Shown: piece by piece, positions 43,772 through 53,409 of the stretch | Layout: each line of letters starts with the position of its first letter | Numbering within the stretch: the stretch's first letter is position 1 | Assembly: GCA_945876945.1 (NCBI GenBank) | Contig: CAMCQE010000008.1 | Location: forward strand, 1 to 55,982 | Direction: 5' to 3' | From: Klebsiella pneumoniae | Lineage (GTDB): Bacteria > Pseudomonadota > Gammaproteobacteria > Ga0077536 | Length of the DNA: 55,982 bases | Program-made: the position numbers and the translations under genes | Notes under the pieces: model-generated | What the model was told of the DNA's origin: nothing | Database searches by the model: none | What the model saw: only the letters and a program-made list of their open reading frames with translations

Positions 43772-45190
43772 ATGAGTGCACGCAATTCGACCAATGGCTC
43801 GGGAGATCAATCGGCCGAGAAGCTCTGGGGCGGCCGCTTCGAAGCGCCTACCAACAAGTTTGTCGAGGAATTCACCGCCTCGGTGCAATTCGACCAGCGC
43901 CTCTACGCCCACGACATTCAAGGTTCCATTGCCCACGCCACGATGCTCGAAGGCGCGGGCGTGCTCACCAGCGAAGAGCGCGACCTCATCGTCGACGGCC
44001 TGACCGCCATCCGCGCCGAGATCAACGCCGGCCAGTTTGAATGGTCCATCGCGCTCGAAGACGTCCACATGAACGTTGAAAGCGCGCTCACCGCCCGCAT
44101 TGGCGATGTGGGCAAAAAACTCCACACCGCGCGCTCGCGCAACGATCAGGTAGCCACCGATATTCGCCTGTGGCTGCGCGACGAAATCGATCGGCTCACG
44201 CGCAGTCTCGACCATCTGCTCAAGGGCCTGATTGATCTGGCCGAGCGCGAAGCGGATACCGTCCTGCCCGGCTTTACGCATCTGCAGGCGGCGCAGCCGA
44301 TTTCCTTCGGCCATCACCTGCTGGCCTGGTTTGAAATGCTCCTGCGCGATCGCGAACGCCTGCAGGATTGTCGCAAGCGGGTCGACGCTCTGCCGCTCGG
44401 CGCCGGTGCGCTGGCCGGCACCACCTTCCCCATCAATCGCGACCACACGGCAGAGCTGCTGGGCTTTGGCCGCATTTGCGAGAACTCGCTGGACGCCGTG
44501 GCCGACCGCGATTTCGCCATCGAGTTCTGCAGCGTGGGCGCGCTGATGATGGTGCACTTCTCGCGCATGGCCGAAGAAATGGTGCTGTGGAGTTCGCAGC
44601 AGTTTGGTTTTATCGAACTCGACGACGCCTTCTGCACCGGCTCCAGCATGATGCCGCAGAAGAAAAATCCCGATGTGCCCGAACTCGTGCGCGGTAAATC
44701 GGGCCGCGTGGTGGGGCACCTCATTGCGCTCATCACGCTCATGAAAAGCCAGCCGCTGGCGTACAACAAAGACAATCAGGAAGACAAGGAACCGCTGTTC
44801 GATACCGTCGACACCCTCGCCGGCTGTCTCCGCGCGTTTGGCGATTTGGTGCCGACCATTACGGTGAAGCGCGAGCGGATGCGCGAGGCGACCCGCGCCG
44901 GCTTCACCACCGCCACCGACTTCGCCGACTATCTGGTGCGCATCGGCGTGCCGTTTCGCGATGCCCATGCGGTGGTGGGCGCGGCGGTGCGCCGGGCCAT
45001 CGCGCTCGGCTGTGAACTGAAAGATCTGCCGCTCGCCGAACTGCAGGCACTCGAGTCCCGCATCGGTCAGGAGGTCTACGACGCGCTCGACATCGACGCC
45101 GCGCTCGCCGCCCGCGACCACCGTGGCGGCACCGCGCCGGCCCGTGTGCGGGCCGCTTGCATCGCCGCCCGCCAACGCATCACGGCCTAA
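43772..45190 (+). CDS. argH: Argininosuccinate lyase
   Basis: A 472-residue enzyme of the fumarase/aspartase superfamily that splits argininosuccinate to arginine and fumarate, the last step of arginine synthesis. The opening [60 protein letters not shown] and the signature [15 protein letters not shown] with its catalytic Ser loop are all present. An ATG at 43772 is preferred to the GTG directly before it. Length is normal. Other arg genes are not in the window. The AlgZ/AlgR-like pair diverges from it. Confidence 0.97.
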   Translation: MSARNSTNGSGDQSAEKLWGGRFEAPTNKFVEEFTASVQFDQRLYAHDIQGSIAHATMLEGAGVLTSEERDLIVDGLTAIRAEINAGQFEWSIALEDVHMNVESALTARIGDVGKKLHTARSRNDQVATDIRLWLRDEIDRLTRSLDHLLKGLIDLAEREADTVLPGFTHLQAAQPISFGHHLLAWFEMLLRDRERLQDCRKRVDALPLGAGALAGTTFPINRDHTAELLGFGRICENSLDAVADRDFAIEFCSVGALMMVHFSRMAEEMVLWSSQQFGFIELDDAFCTGSSMMPQKKNPDVPELVRGKSGRVVGHLIALITLMKSQPLAYNKDNQEDKEPLFDTVDTLAGCLRAFGDLVPTITVKRERMREATRAGFTTATDFADYLVRIGVPFRDAHAVVGAAVRRAIALGCELKDLPLAELQALESRIGQEVYDALDIDAALAARDHRGGTAPARVRAACIAARQRITA

Positions 45191-45217
45191 TCGAGCCGCG
45201 GGAGGACAGGCACTCAA

Positions 45218-48200
45218 GTGACCAGGATCAGGCGGTTCTTGCTTGCGCTCCTGCTGCTGCCGGCGGTGGTGCTCGGCTGTCTGCTGGTCTTTGTCTCCCT
45301 GCTCGATCCCAATCAGTACAAACCCGAACTGATCGAAGCCGTGCGCTTGCAGACCGGCCGCCAGCTCACGCTCGGCGGGCCGGTCGAAATTGCGTGGTGG
45401 CCGCAGATTCGCGTGCGGGCCAGCACGCTCACGATCGGCAACGCCGCCGGCTTCGCGCCAGCGGACATGATCGAAATCAAGGAACTCGAGCTCGCCGTCG
45501 ACACGCTGCCGCTGCTGTCGGGTCGCATCACCATGGACACCGCCCGCGTGCATGGACTGAAAGCGCGCCTGGCCCGCAATGCGGAGGGCCAAACCAATTG
45601 GAACGACCTCGTCGCGCAACGCGCCAGCGCGCCCTTCTCCCGTTGGTCAGGCCTTGGGGTGGTCGCGCTGGGCGGCGTGGATGTCGATCACGCGAGCATT
45701 GAATGGGACGACGCGCGCACCGGCCAAAGCCTCAAACTCACCGCGCTGAAAGTGCACACCGGCCCGCTCGCCTTCGACCAGCCGGTGGCGTTCACGCTCG
45801 CGAGCGCGCTGGAGTCTGCGGTCCCGGCCCTGACGGGCGACGTGACGGGCGGTGGTCAACTCACCTACCACCCCCAGTCCGAGCGCTATGTGCTGGAAGG
45901 CATGAGCGCCACCGCGACGCTGCAAGGCAAGGCCTTGCCCGGCGGCAAAGCCAATCTCTCGCTGGCCACAGCGCTCGAGGTCAACCTGAATGACAGCACG
46001 GCGCATCTCAAAGCACTGAAGGCCGAAGGCCTCGGGCTGAAGCTGGACGCCGACATTGCCCTCGACCACCTCACCCACCCGCGGCCCGGCGGGCGCGCCC
46101 AGCTGAACCTGCAAACCAAAGATCTGGGCGTGTTGTTCAAGGCCTTCGACCTGCCCGGCACGCCCAGACTGCTGGCCATGAAAAACCGCGCGCTGGAGAT
46201 CCATGGGGTGTTGTTGTCGGATGTGGATGCCGACTCGATCAAGCTCACCGACTTCGCGGCCAAGCTGCCGGAAGCCAACTTGAGCGGTGAATTCGCGCTG
46301 GCGCATCCCGGCAGCGCCGCCCCCACGCTCCGTGCGCAGGTCAACGCCACCGCCGGCGACCTGCAGGCGCTGCTGCTGATGGCCAACGACTGGCGCGGCG
46401 GTGACGCCCGCACCGGCCAAAGCCTCGGGCGTTTGCTTGGGAGTTCGTCGGCGCGCGGGCTCAAGTTCAATCTCGATCTCGATGCCGATATTGCCGGCGG
46501 CCGCGTGGCCCTGCCGACCCTGCACCTCGCCATTCTCGACAGCACCCTGGACGCCGTCCTCACGCCCACCGGCGGCAGCCCGGGACGCCCCGCATTCAAG
46601 GGCGAACTCAAGGGGCAGTCGCCCGACCTGCCCGCGCTGCTGGCCCTGTTCGAAACCGCGCGCGGCGCCAGCGGTGAGCGCCTCGACCAACTCGGACGGC
46701 TGGCCACAGGGACGTCGCCGGAGTTGTCGCTGCACGCCGCAATTGATGCCGATCTGGGCGTTGACCGCGTTGATTTGCAGCCGCTTGAAAGCACGGCGCT
46801 GGGTAATCTGCTCACAGGCCAGCTGAGCATTCACGGACTAGCCGCACGCGACCCCGAACTGCGCGGCAAGCTGGGATTTGAAGGTCCCGATCTGCTGCGC
46901 CTTTTTGCGCAACTCCAGCACCTGCGCGGTGAGACCGTCACCCAACAGGCACTGCCGCCAGACGCGAATAAACATTTCTCCCTCGCGGGCGAGTTCAGCG
47001 CCTCTCCGGGCAAGGCCGATCTGCAGCTCAAGCACTGGCATGCCGAGGGCATGGGAGTACAGCTCAAGGGCGATTTCCACGGCCAGTCACTGAACCGGAA
47101 AGACGGCGTGCTTGAAGGCAAGCTAAGCCTCGAAGGCAAAGCGCCGGGCCCGTTCCTGCAGGCGCTCAATCTGCAGCCATTGGCGGAGAGCCTGAAGCAT
47201 TTTGTGCTGGAGAGCCCCTTGAGCGGCTCGCCGGGCGCGATTGTGATTGGGCCGGTTACGGCCACGGCGAGCTGGCTGGGGCCACAGTCCAAAAACCCTG
47301 CGGTGCTGTCGTTCGACACTGGCGCCATCGAAATCTACCCGGCGCGTGAACGGGCCACCGCCAAAGAACTCGCCTTCCACGGTCCGGGGCTTGAGATTTC
47401 GGGTTCACTGGAAGCGCGGGACTGGGCCACGGCCACCGCCTGGAGCGGTCAGGTTTCAGTCCCCACTACGGATTTGCGGGCGGTGGCGGCAGCGCTGGGC
47501 TTGGCCCTGCCGGCAATGACGGACGCGACCGCGCTCCGCGAGTTCAGTTTGGACGGCATCTACGAAGGCAACGCGCGCGGTGTGCGCTTCTCGCGCCTCA
47601 ACGCCAAGCTGGACGAAACCACGTTCAAGGGCAGCCTTGGAGTGGATGATTTTGCTGGCCCCGCGCTCGCGTTTTCACTGAGCGCCGACAGCCTGAATCT
47701 CGATCGCTACCTCGCGCCGCCCGCCGCCCCCGCGGCCACCTTAAAGCCCAAAGCGCGCGGCCCGGTCGTCGCGCCCGAACTCGCGCTGCTTGCAGCGGCG
47801 CAACTGCCGGTAGAGACCCTGCGCCAGCTGAAAGTGACCGCCGACGCCAAGCTCGACCTCCTGCTCATGGGCGGTCTCAAGCTGGAGCGGGTTGAAGTCG
47901 CGTTGAACGGGAGCGAGGGCCTGCTCCGGCTCGATCCCGTGAATGCAGAAGGCTACCAGGGCCGCTACAGCGGGGTCGCATCGCTGGACGCGCGGGGCGC
48001 GGTGCCCCAACTCAGCCTCAACGCCAATCTGGCCAAGGTGTCGCTGGAGCCTTTGCTGATGGACCTGAACGGGCGGCGTGAACTCGCCGGGAGCATGAAC
48101 TTCGAGGCGCGCCTGTCGGCGGCGGGCGCGACTTCGACGGCCCTGCGCGAGAGTGTGGCGGGTCAGGCCACCTTCGCGGTCCAGAATGGCGTGTTGCGCG

Positions 48201-48667
48201 GTCTGGACGTGCCTTCGCTCCTGCGCGGCGCCGAGCAGTTGATCACCGGCAAAACGAAAACCCTGCCAATGCTTGGCGGCAAAACATCTTTCAAAGCCTT
48301 GACCGGCACGCTCGAAATCCGCGACGGCGCGGTATTCAATCGCGACCTCAGACTGGACGGCGCGGGTTTTCGGTTGACTGGCGAAGGGATGTTGTACGAC
48401 CTCAAGAGCCAGCGCCTGAAATACGGGGCGCGGCTGGCGCTAGATCCTGATACCGCCGAAGACACCGGCTTCAGACTCAAACAGTTGGGCAATATTGCCC
48501 TGCCTTTGCGCTGCGAGGGGCCGCTGGCGGTGGGCAGTTGCGCGCCAGACCTCAAAGCCCTGCTCAAGCAGATACCAAAGAAAACCTTGCGCCAAGTGGA
48601 AGGTGCCGTGGAGAAACTGCTGGACGGTAAAGCGGGCCGCGACCTCAAAAAGCTGCTGAAGCAGTGA
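45218..48667 (+). CDS. AsmA-family envelope protein
   Basis: An 1149-residue protein with one N-terminal membrane anchor (FLLALLLLPAVVLGCLLVFV) followed by the AsmA domain (SLLDPNQYKPELIEAVRLQT, GRQLTLGGPVEIAWWPQIRV). The long middle is repetitive beta structure, and the C-terminal part has the AsmA_2 lines QNGVLRGLDVPSLLRGAEQL and ITGKTKTLPM. AsmA proteins bridge the periplasm and are thought to move or organise lipids; most family members are 600-1200 residues. GTG at 45218 follows GGGAGGA. It overlaps the SRPBCC-like gene by 4 bases and likely forms an operon with mutY and yggX. Confidence 0.9.
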   Translation: MTRIRRFLLALLLLPAVVLGCLLVFVSLLDPNQYKPELIEAVRLQTGRQLTLGGPVEIAWWPQIRVRASTLTIGNAAGFAPADMIEIKELELAVDTLPLLSGRITMDTARVHGLKARLARNAEGQTNWNDLVAQRASAPFSRWSGLGVVALGGVDVDHASIEWDDARTGQSLKLTALKVHTGPLAFDQPVAFTLASALESAVPALTGDVTGGGQLTYHPQSERYVLEGMSATATLQGKALPGGKANLSLATALEVNLNDSTAHLKALKAEGLGLKLDADIALDHLTHPRPGGRAQLNLQTKDLGVLFKAFDLPGTPRLLAMKNRALEIHGVLLSDVDADSIKLTDFAAKLPEANLSGEFALAHPGSAAPTLRAQVNATAGDLQALLLMANDWRGGDARTGQSLGRLLGSSSARGLKFNLDLDADIAGGRVALPTLHLAILDSTLDAVLTPTGGSPGRPAFKGELKGQSPDLPALLALFETARGASGERLDQLGRLATGTSPELSLHAAIDADLGVDRVDLQPLESTALGNLLTGQLSIHGLAARDPELRGKLGFEGPDLLRLFAQLQHLRGETVTQQALPPDANKHFSLAGEFSASPGKADLQLKHWHAEGMGVQLKGDFHGQSLNRKDGVLEGKLSLEGKAPGPFLQALNLQPLAESLKHFVLESPLSGSPGAIVIGPVTATASWLGPQSKNPAVLSFDTGAIEIYPARERATAKELAFHGPGLEISGSLEARDWATATAWSGQVSVPTTDLRAVAAALGLALPAMTDATALREFSLDGIYEGNARGVRFSRLNAKLDETTFKGSLGVDDFAGPALAFSLSADSLNLDRYLAPPAAPAATLKPKARGPVVAPELALLAAAQLPVETLRQLKVTADAKLDLLLMGGLKLERVEVALNGSEGLLRLDPVNAEGYQGRYSGVASLDARGAVPQLSLNANLAKVSLEPLLMDLNGRRELAGSMNFEARLSAAGATSTALRESVAGQATFAVQNGVLRGLDVPSLLRGAEQLITGKTKTLPMLGGKTSFKALTGTLEIRDGAVFNRDLRLDGAGFRLTGEGMLYDLKSQRLKYGARLALDPDTAEDTGFRLKQLGNIALPLRCEGPLAVGSCAPDLKALLKQIPKKTLRQVEGAVEKLLDGKAGRDLKKLLKQ

Positions 48668-49236
48668 AGCGCATTGGCTGCATCGTCGGCCTGGCATTGA
48701 TGCTTGGCTTGACCGGCAGCGCTGCGGCCGGCGTGCTCGAAACGGTCGCCTTCGAATTCCGCGGCAATCAATATCACTACCGGTTTAGTGCGCATCTGGC
48801 AGCGCCCGCCGCCGCCGTGCGCGCGGTGGTGAGCGATGTGAACCAGCTGGCCCGCACCAACGACAGCATTCGCGCGAGCCGGGTGTTAGCCCGCCATGCC
48901 GACGGCTCCTGGCTGCGCCAGCTCAAGCTGCGCCAGTGCGTGCTGGTGTTCTGCTTCGACATCAATTTTGTGGAGCGGGTGAGCGAGCGCGCCAACGGCG
49001 ACATCCACACCTCGGTGATTCCCGGCGCGGGGAATTTTCGCAGCGGCGAAACGGTCTGGCAGATCATTGCCCTGCCCGACGGCAGCACGCGGATGGTGAT
49101 GGAGGCCGAGCAGGAACCGGACTTCTGGATCCCCCCGGTGCTGGGGCCGCTGATTCTCAAACACACCTTCACCAGCGAAGTGCAGGAAACCCTCATGAAA
49201 ATCGAGCAACTCGCCAATGCTGCCGCCGTTCGCTGA
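48664..49236 (+). CDS. Exported SRPBCC-fold protein
   Basis: A 190-residue protein starting at a GTG overlapping the asmA-like stop (GTGA). The signal peptide is MKRIGCIVGLALMLGLTGSA to AAAG. The mature part looks like a START/SRPBCC lipid- or hydrophobe-binding fold: YHYRFSAHLAAPAAAVRAVV near the start, WLRQLKLRQCVLVFCFDIN, and the long C-terminal helix [18 protein letters not shown] periplasmic carrier role alongside the AsmA-like protein would make sense, but this is inference. Its end overlaps mutY by 20 bases. Confidence 0.7.
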   Translation: MKRIGCIVGLALMLGLTGSAAAGVLETVAFEFRGNQYHYRFSAHLAAPAAAVRAVVSDVNQLARTNDSIRASRVLARHADGSWLRQLKLRQCVLVFCFDINFVERVSERANGDIHTSVIPGAGNFRSGETVWQIIALPDGSTRMVMEAEQEPDFWIPPVLGPLILKHTFTSEVQETLMKIEQLANAAAVR

Positions 49237-50284
49237 GCGCCTGCTCCAGTGGTATGAGCTTCATGGCCGGCACGATCTGCCCTGGCAGCTGGCGCGCACA
49301 CCGTATCGGGTGTGGGTGTCTGAAGTCATGCTCCAGCAAACGCAGGTGACGACGGTCATCCCGTTTTTTGAGCGCTTTATGGCGCGTTTTCCCAATGTGG
49401 CCGCACTGGCCACCGCGCCGATCGACGAGGTGCTGCATCACTGGACCGGGCTTGGCTACTACGCCCGCGCGCGCAATCTGCACAAAGCGGCCGGCGTGTT
49501 AGTGCACGAGCATGAGGGCGAATTTCCGCTCACCGTGGACGCGGTGGCCACGCTGCCGGGGATTGGTCGCTCAACGGCCGGGGCGATTCTGGCCTTATCG
49601 CGCAACGTGCATGCGCCGATTCTGGACGGCAACGTGAAGCGCGTGCTCACCCGCCATCGGGCCATTGCAGGCTGGCCCGATGCGCCCGCCACCCAGCGTG
49701 CCCTGTGGCCGCTGGCGGAAGCCTTAACCCCGCAGGCACGCGTGGCCGACTACACGCAGGCGATTATGGATCTCGGCGCCACGCTGTGCGTGCGCCGCCA
49801 GCCGGCCTGTGGCGACTGCCCGGTCGCCGCGGACTGTGTGGCCTATGCGCGGGGTGAGCAACATGCGTTTCCCACCCGCAAACCGCGCAAGGCCTTGCCG
49901 GTTCGGCACACCACAATGCTGGTGCTGACTCGCGCGACCGACGGCGCGCTGTTGCTCGCACGCCGTCCGGCCAGCGGGATCTGGGGCGGTTTGTGGAGTT
50001 TTCCGGAAGTGACCGACGACGCCGGCATCGCCGCCGTCTGCGCCAACTTCGATTTGGACCCTGCGGGCTCGCCTTTGCCGCTGCCTGCGATGAGCCACAC
50101 GTTCACGCACTTTCAGCTGGAAATTACGCCCATCGCCCTCGACGTGCGGGAACGCGGCACGCGCTGCATGGATTGCGCCGATCTGCTTTGGTATAACTCT
50201 GCGGCCCCTGCGGCGGTCGGCCTCCCGCGCCCCGTGCAGGATCTCATTCACGCGCTTAGCCCGCCTTCGGAAGGACACTCATGA
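49217..50284 (+). CDS. mutY: Adenine DNA glycosylase MutY
   Basis: A 355-residue base-excision repair enzyme that removes adenine paired with 8-oxoguanine. Features in order: [40 protein letters not shown] with the catalytic Glu, the HhH motif [18 protein letters not shown], catalytic Asp in [15 protein letters not shown], the [4Fe-4S] ligands Cys191-x6-Cys198-x2-Cys201-x5-Cys207, and a NUDIX-like C-terminal 8-oxoG recognition domain. All key residues are intact. The stop overlaps the yggX ATG by 4 bases, an arrangement conserved in gammaproteobacteria. Confidence 0.96.
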   Translation: MLPPFAERLLQWYELHGRHDLPWQLARTPYRVWVSEVMLQQTQVTTVIPFFERFMARFPNVAALATAPIDEVLHHWTGLGYYARARNLHKAAGVLVHEHEGEFPLTVDAVATLPGIGRSTAGAILALSRNVHAPILDGNVKRVLTRHRAIAGWPDAPATQRALWPLAEALTPQARVADYTQAIMDLGATLCVRRQPACGDCPVAADCVAYARGEQHAFPTRKPRKALPVRHTTMLVLTRATDGALLLARRPASGIWGGLWSFPEVTDDAGIAAVCANFDLDPAGSPLPLPAMSHTFTHFQLEITPIALDVRERGTRCMDCADLLWYNSAAPAAVGLPRPVQDLIHALSPPSEGHS

Positions 50285-50556
50285 GCAGAACCGTTCAATG
50301 CATCAAGCTCGGCCGCGAAGCCGAAGGCCTGCGCGCCCCGCCCTATCCGGGCGAACTGGGGCGTCGGATTTATCTCGAAGTCTCGCAGGAAGCCTGGGGC
50401 GGCTGGCTCAAACACCAGACCATGCTCATCAACGAATACCGGCTTACGCCGATCGAAGCGAAGGACCGCAAGTTTCTGGAAACAGAAATGGAAAAGTATT
50501 TCTTCGGCGAAGGCTCGGCCGCACCGGCCGAGTTCAAGCCGCAGGAAGCGAAATAA
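50281..50556 (+). CDS. yggX: YggX-family oxidative damage protection protein
   Basis: A 91-residue protein, the usual size. It begins [20 protein letters not shown] with the conserved Cys, then [20 protein letters not shown] and [33 protein letters not shown]. The family protects Fe-S enzymes and is implicated in Fe(II) trafficking. Translationally coupled to mutY by an ATGA overlap. It ends 3 bases before the opposing DUF2182 gene, leaving no room for a terminator hairpin. Confidence 0.96.
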   Translation: MSRTVQCIKLGREAEGLRAPPYPGELGRRIYLEVSQEAWGGWLKHQTMLINEYRLTPIEAKDRKFLETEMEKYFFGEGSAAPAEFKPQEAK

Positions 50557-50559
50557 GGC

Positions 50560-51405
50560 CTAAGCCAACAGCAGCGCCGCGCCCGTCGCCAGCAAAAGCA
50601 GGCCGGGCACGGCGCTGGCCCAGAAGCCTGCCGGCAGCAGGCGCTCCAGCAGAATGAAGGCCGCCAGCGCGGCCATCGCGCCGACGCTCATCACGCCGCC
50701 GGCGAACATCAGCAGCATCAGGACCCAGCAACAGCCCAGGCAATAGCGCCCGTGCATGGCGCCCATCCACAACGCGCCCCAGCGGCCGTCGCGCCAATGA
50801 TTGAGCAGAAACGCGAGCGGGCTTTGGCAGTGGCGCAGGCAAGCCTGCTTGAACGGCAGGAACTGATAAATCCCGGCGGCAATCAGCAGGCCGGCGGCGA
50901 GCGTTGGGCCGGCCTTGAGCGCCATCGAATACAGAAATGCGGCCTGATGTAGCGCCCACTGCACGGCGGTGAGCGCGAGCCCGTAAACGCTCCAAATCCC
51001 GAGATAACCGGCGGCAAAAGCGAGCATGCGACCCACGCCCGCGTTGGCGGTACGCCCAAACAGCAAGACCACCGGCAGGACCGCCGGCGTCATCATCGCC
51101 ACCATCATCAACACCCACATCAGCGAGGAGACGGCCAGATAGGCCGGGGCCTCAGCGGGTTTCATCATCAGCCAGGCGGCTTCAAGCAGGCGCGAGCCGC
51201 CGGGGAGATCGGGCGCACTCATCGACGTCATGCTGTGCGCGGCGGCCAGCAACAGCCCCCAGGACAGCAGCGCGATGGCTATCAACACCAATGCGCTGAT
51301 GAGACGCGGCAAGTGCCGCGCTAGCGCGCCGGTATTCAGTGCGCGGCGCCCGCCCAGGAAAACGGCGCAAAATGGCCGTTGTTTTTGCGCGCCGGCGCGT
51401 CCCAT
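50560..51405 (-). CDS. DUF2182 integral membrane protein
   Basis: A membrane protein of up to 281 residues with about six spans. Family marks are the AAWLMMKPAEAPAYLAVSSL and WVLMMVAMMTPAVLPVVLLF lines, FLPFKQACLRHCQSPLAFLL, and MHGRYCLGCCWVLMLLMFAG with its Cys cluster, usually read as a predicted metal-binding site. The start is uncertain: the ATG at 51405 overlaps the DUF1326 gene by 70 bases, while a CTG at 51339 overlaps its stop as CTGA, directly before the first span region. The DUF1326-DUF2182 pairing is common; function is unknown to me. Confidence 0.85.
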   Translation of the reverse strand: MGRAGAQKQRPFCAVFLGGRRALNTGALARHLPRLISALVLIAIALLSWGLLLAAAHSMTSMSAPDLPGGSRLLEAAWLMMKPAEAPAYLAVSSLMWVLMMVAMMTPAVLPVVLLFGRTANAGVGRMLAFAAGYLGIWSVYGLALTAVQWALHQAAFLYSMALKAGPTLAAGLLIAAGIYQFLPFKQACLRHCQSPLAFLLNHWRDGRWGALWMGAMHGRYCLGCCWVLMLLMFAGGVMSVGAMAALAAFILLERLLPAGFWASAVPGLLLLATGAALLLA

Positions 51406-51962
51406 TCAATGCCGAAACTGCGGATGAAATTCTTCACCGCCAGCGCCAGATTGAGCCGGGGATTGGCCGGATGGAAAGTGTTGTCGATGGCCAGACACTG
51501 CCCCGGCGCGGTGAGGCTGGAAATGCCTTCTACCGACTGACTCAGCTGACCTTCGATATTGACCGAGCGCTCGTGACCCTCAGCCTTGAACTCGATGCGC
51601 GCCCGCGTGAGGCCCTTGAATTCGCCCACCAGCGGCGCGAAGCCGGCCAGTGGTCCACCCGCCGCGCCGCTCGCGATGGCGGCGATGGCCTCCGCCTGCG
51701 CGTCGCTCGCGGACTCGTCCACAATTACGCCCATCGCCCAGTCCCCCTGGGACATGATGGCCTTTGACTGCGCAATCACCGCGAATACCACGCCGTCCAA
51801 TCGCGTCTCGCCATAGTGACCGGAGGTGACCGCGTAGGTCATGGCCACTTTGCAGAAGTCGTGCGTGGCCGGGGTAGTCGCGTTCTGGGTAATGCAGGGG
51901 CAGAGGAAGTCGCAGCTGCAGGCTTCCATGTATTCACCGTCGAGTTTCCACGCTGTGCTCAT
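51336..51962 (-). CDS. DUF1326 domain protein
   Basis: A 208-residue protein. The family opening WKLDGEYMEACSCDFLCPCI, with closely spaced Cys, and the later lines GVVFAVIAQSKAIMSQGDWA and AGFAPLVGEFKGLTRARIEF identify it. The Cys-rich start suggests metal or thiol chemistry but no activity is established to my knowledge. ATG at 51962. The downstream DUF2182 gene overlaps or abuts it, and the two are very likely co-transcribed and partner proteins. Confidence 0.88.
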   Translation of the reverse strand: MSTAWKLDGEYMEACSCDFLCPCITQNATTPATHDFCKVAMTYAVTSGHYGETRLDGVVFAVIAQSKAIMSQGDWAMGVIVDESASDAQAEAIAAIASGAAGGPLAGFAPLVGEFKGLTRARIEFKAEGHERSVNIEGQLSQSVEGISSLTAPGQCLAIDNTFHPANPRLNLALAVKNFIRSFGIEWDAPARKNNGHFAPFSWAGAAH

Positions 51963-52035
51963 CGGGTTTGCCTCAAACTTTGGCGTATCTGGATGGGATA
52001 TTGGCCGTCACACCGCGACCGCGCAAGCCAACGGG

Positions 52036-52064
52036 TTGACGGCCCTCCGCTCGCCGCTTACATT
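52036..52064 (+). promoter_or_regulatory. Sigma-70 promoter of tRNA-Phe
   Basis: TTGACG (52036-52041) and TACATT (52059-52064) are separated by exactly 17 bases and followed by a GC-rich discriminator (GCCGCTCCCG), the type that makes stable-RNA promoters sensitive to ppGpp. Transcription would begin near 52071, about 36 bases before the mature tRNA. Confidence 0.75.
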
Positions 52065-52106
52065 GCCGCTCCCGTCGGGCCTGCCCGCCGGTATGCCTCT
52101 CGCGCC

Positions 52107-52182
<76 letters not shown>

Positions 52183-52295
52183 TTCAAATCAATCTTTTTC
52201 TTACGCCCCTCTGCTCACGGCGAAGCTGTGTCCATTCGACGCAGGCGCGGCCTAAGCACCAAGGGTGAATCTCATGCTTCAAACTGGCTGGGATG

Positions 52296-52370
52296 TTTGG
52301 GATCAGAGTAAAAATCATTTGGTCTGACGCCGGCGCCACGCGTTTCTGAGAGTTTTTACTCTGACCCAAA
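52296..52370. repeat. Inverted-repeat element, MITE-like
   Basis: Left arm 52296-52314 (TTTGGGATCAGAGTAAAAA) and right arm 52353-52370 (TTTTTACTCTGACCCAAA) are near-perfect inverted repeats, differing by one bulged A, around a 38-base centre. A sequence like GGGTCAGAGTAAAAA recurs at ends of small mobile elements in many proteobacteria, as far as I recall. No transposase is inside. It ends 28 bases past the RelE-like stop and could also act as a hairpin. Confidence 0.6.
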
Positions 52371-52398
52371 AGCAAAATGGGTGTTAACGGGTGCGTTT

Positions 52399-52677
52399 TC
52401 AGTGATCGGTAAGCTTGAGGTCGCGGTAGAAATTTTCGTGTGGGCCGACCATCAATAGCTTGACGGTATTGGCGTCGACAACTCGGTAGGCCAGCAGGCA
52501 CAACAAGTTGCCCATGCGAAACTTGAAGACTTGCACGCCAGCGAGATCACCCACTTTGGTTTCACCCACTTCAGGTTGGCTGGCGATGGTGCGCACCGCA
52601 TTGTCGAGCGCGATCTTTTGCTGCCGATGCAACTTTTTAACGGCGCGCTCGAAGGTCGGGGTGACAAGGATGCGCAT
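52399..52677 (-). CDS. RelE/ParE-family toxin
   Basis: A 92-residue toxin of the RelE/ParE superfamily. It has the fold order of the family: MRILVTPTFERAVKKLHRQQ (first strand and long helices), VGDLAGVQVFKFRMGNLLCL and VKLLMVGPHENFYRDLK, with the basic and aromatic residues usual near the active face. Its ATG shares a base pair of codons with the antitoxin stop (TGATG), so the two are translationally coupled. Expected to inhibit translation or gyrase; which one is not clear from sequence. Confidence 0.85.
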   Translation of the reverse strand: MRILVTPTFERAVKKLHRQQKIALDNAVRTIASQPEVGETKVGDLAGVQVFKFRMGNLLCLLAYRVVDANTVKLLMVGPHENFYRDLKLTDH

Positions 52678-52886
52678 CAGTCGAACTGGTACTCACCCAC
52701 CGGCTCTTCCTGCTCCGCGATCAGAATGTCGCGGATAACACTGAACGGCAGATCGGGATTTTCGGCAGCGACCTTGCCGATCCGGGACCAGTACTCGATT
52801 TGCTTTGGCACCGAGCGGTGCTCAATGGTGCCGTAACGCTTTGCCGTCTCCACCAAGGATGCAGGCAGTTTGACATTAATGGCCAT
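52677..52886 (-). CDS. ParD-like antitoxin
   Basis: A 69-residue protein from an ATG at 52886 with GGAGG upstream. MAINVKLPASLVETAKRYGT and EHRSVPKQIEYWSRIGKVAA match the ParD-like small antitoxins with a ribbon-helix-helix start (the family often annotated PF11903). The C-terminal acidic tail EQEEPVGEYQFD would bind and block the toxin. It is first in the operon and should repress the promoter with the toxin. Overlaps the toxin start by one base. Confidence 0.82.
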   Translation of the reverse strand: MAINVKLPASLVETAKRYGTIEHRSVPKQIEYWSRIGKVAAENPDLPFSVIRDILIAEQEEPVGEYQFD

Positions 52887-53130
52887 CGGAACCTCCGTTG
52901 AATGGGCTAATAATGGCCCGCCAAGGACCAAAACGGAACCTTCGGCTTTGACTGAAAGCCAAAGCCACCTCGGCGATTTCGGAATCGATCGCTGCGCGCG
53001 CTTGCAGGCTCCTGACCATGTCGGAGGTGCCGGCCGTGGTGGGCAGCGCTTTGAAGGGCTCAGGAATTGCGAACTGTTCGGCAAACTTATGAGCAACAGC
53101 GCCAGGGCAGGCGGCGTTTGCCCATAGCCC

Positions 53131-53337
53131 TCAAGCCTTCCCCTGTTGCTCCGCCGACTCGGCTTTCGTCACACCCGCAACGGCAAAATGTTCCGCCGGC
53201 ATTTCGCGAATCAGCACGCGCACCGAATCCGGCTTCACGCCCAGCGTCGCCACAACGCTGTCGGTGATGGCGGCCACCATCGCGCGCTTCTGGGGGATGG
53301 AACGTCCTTCAAGCATGTTCACTTCGATAATCGGCAT
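53131..53337 (-). CDS. 4-oxalocrotonate tautomerase family protein
   Basis: A 68-residue small tautomerase. After Met removal the N-terminal Pro of PIIEVNMLEGRS is the catalytic base. QKRAMVAAITDSVVATLGVK and VRVLIREMPAEHFAVAG are standard. Length is typical; members act as hexamers or dimers on enol acids. No linked degradation genes are present, so the substrate is unknown. Confidence 0.9.
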   Translation of the reverse strand: MPIIEVNMLEGRSIPQKRAMVAAITDSVVATLGVKPDSVRVLIREMPAEHFAVAGVTKAESAEQQGKA

Positions 53338-53409
53338 GGGAGTCTCCCGGGTGCGTGGTTGATTGATAACTGTGTTTTAGCGCGATCCGCGTAGACGGGG
53401 CGCCGAAGT

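Noticed and set aside
43757-45619. A 620-codon minus-strand frame
   Set aside because: Antisense to argH and the start of the AsmA-like gene; composition is that of a shadow frame and no motif is present.
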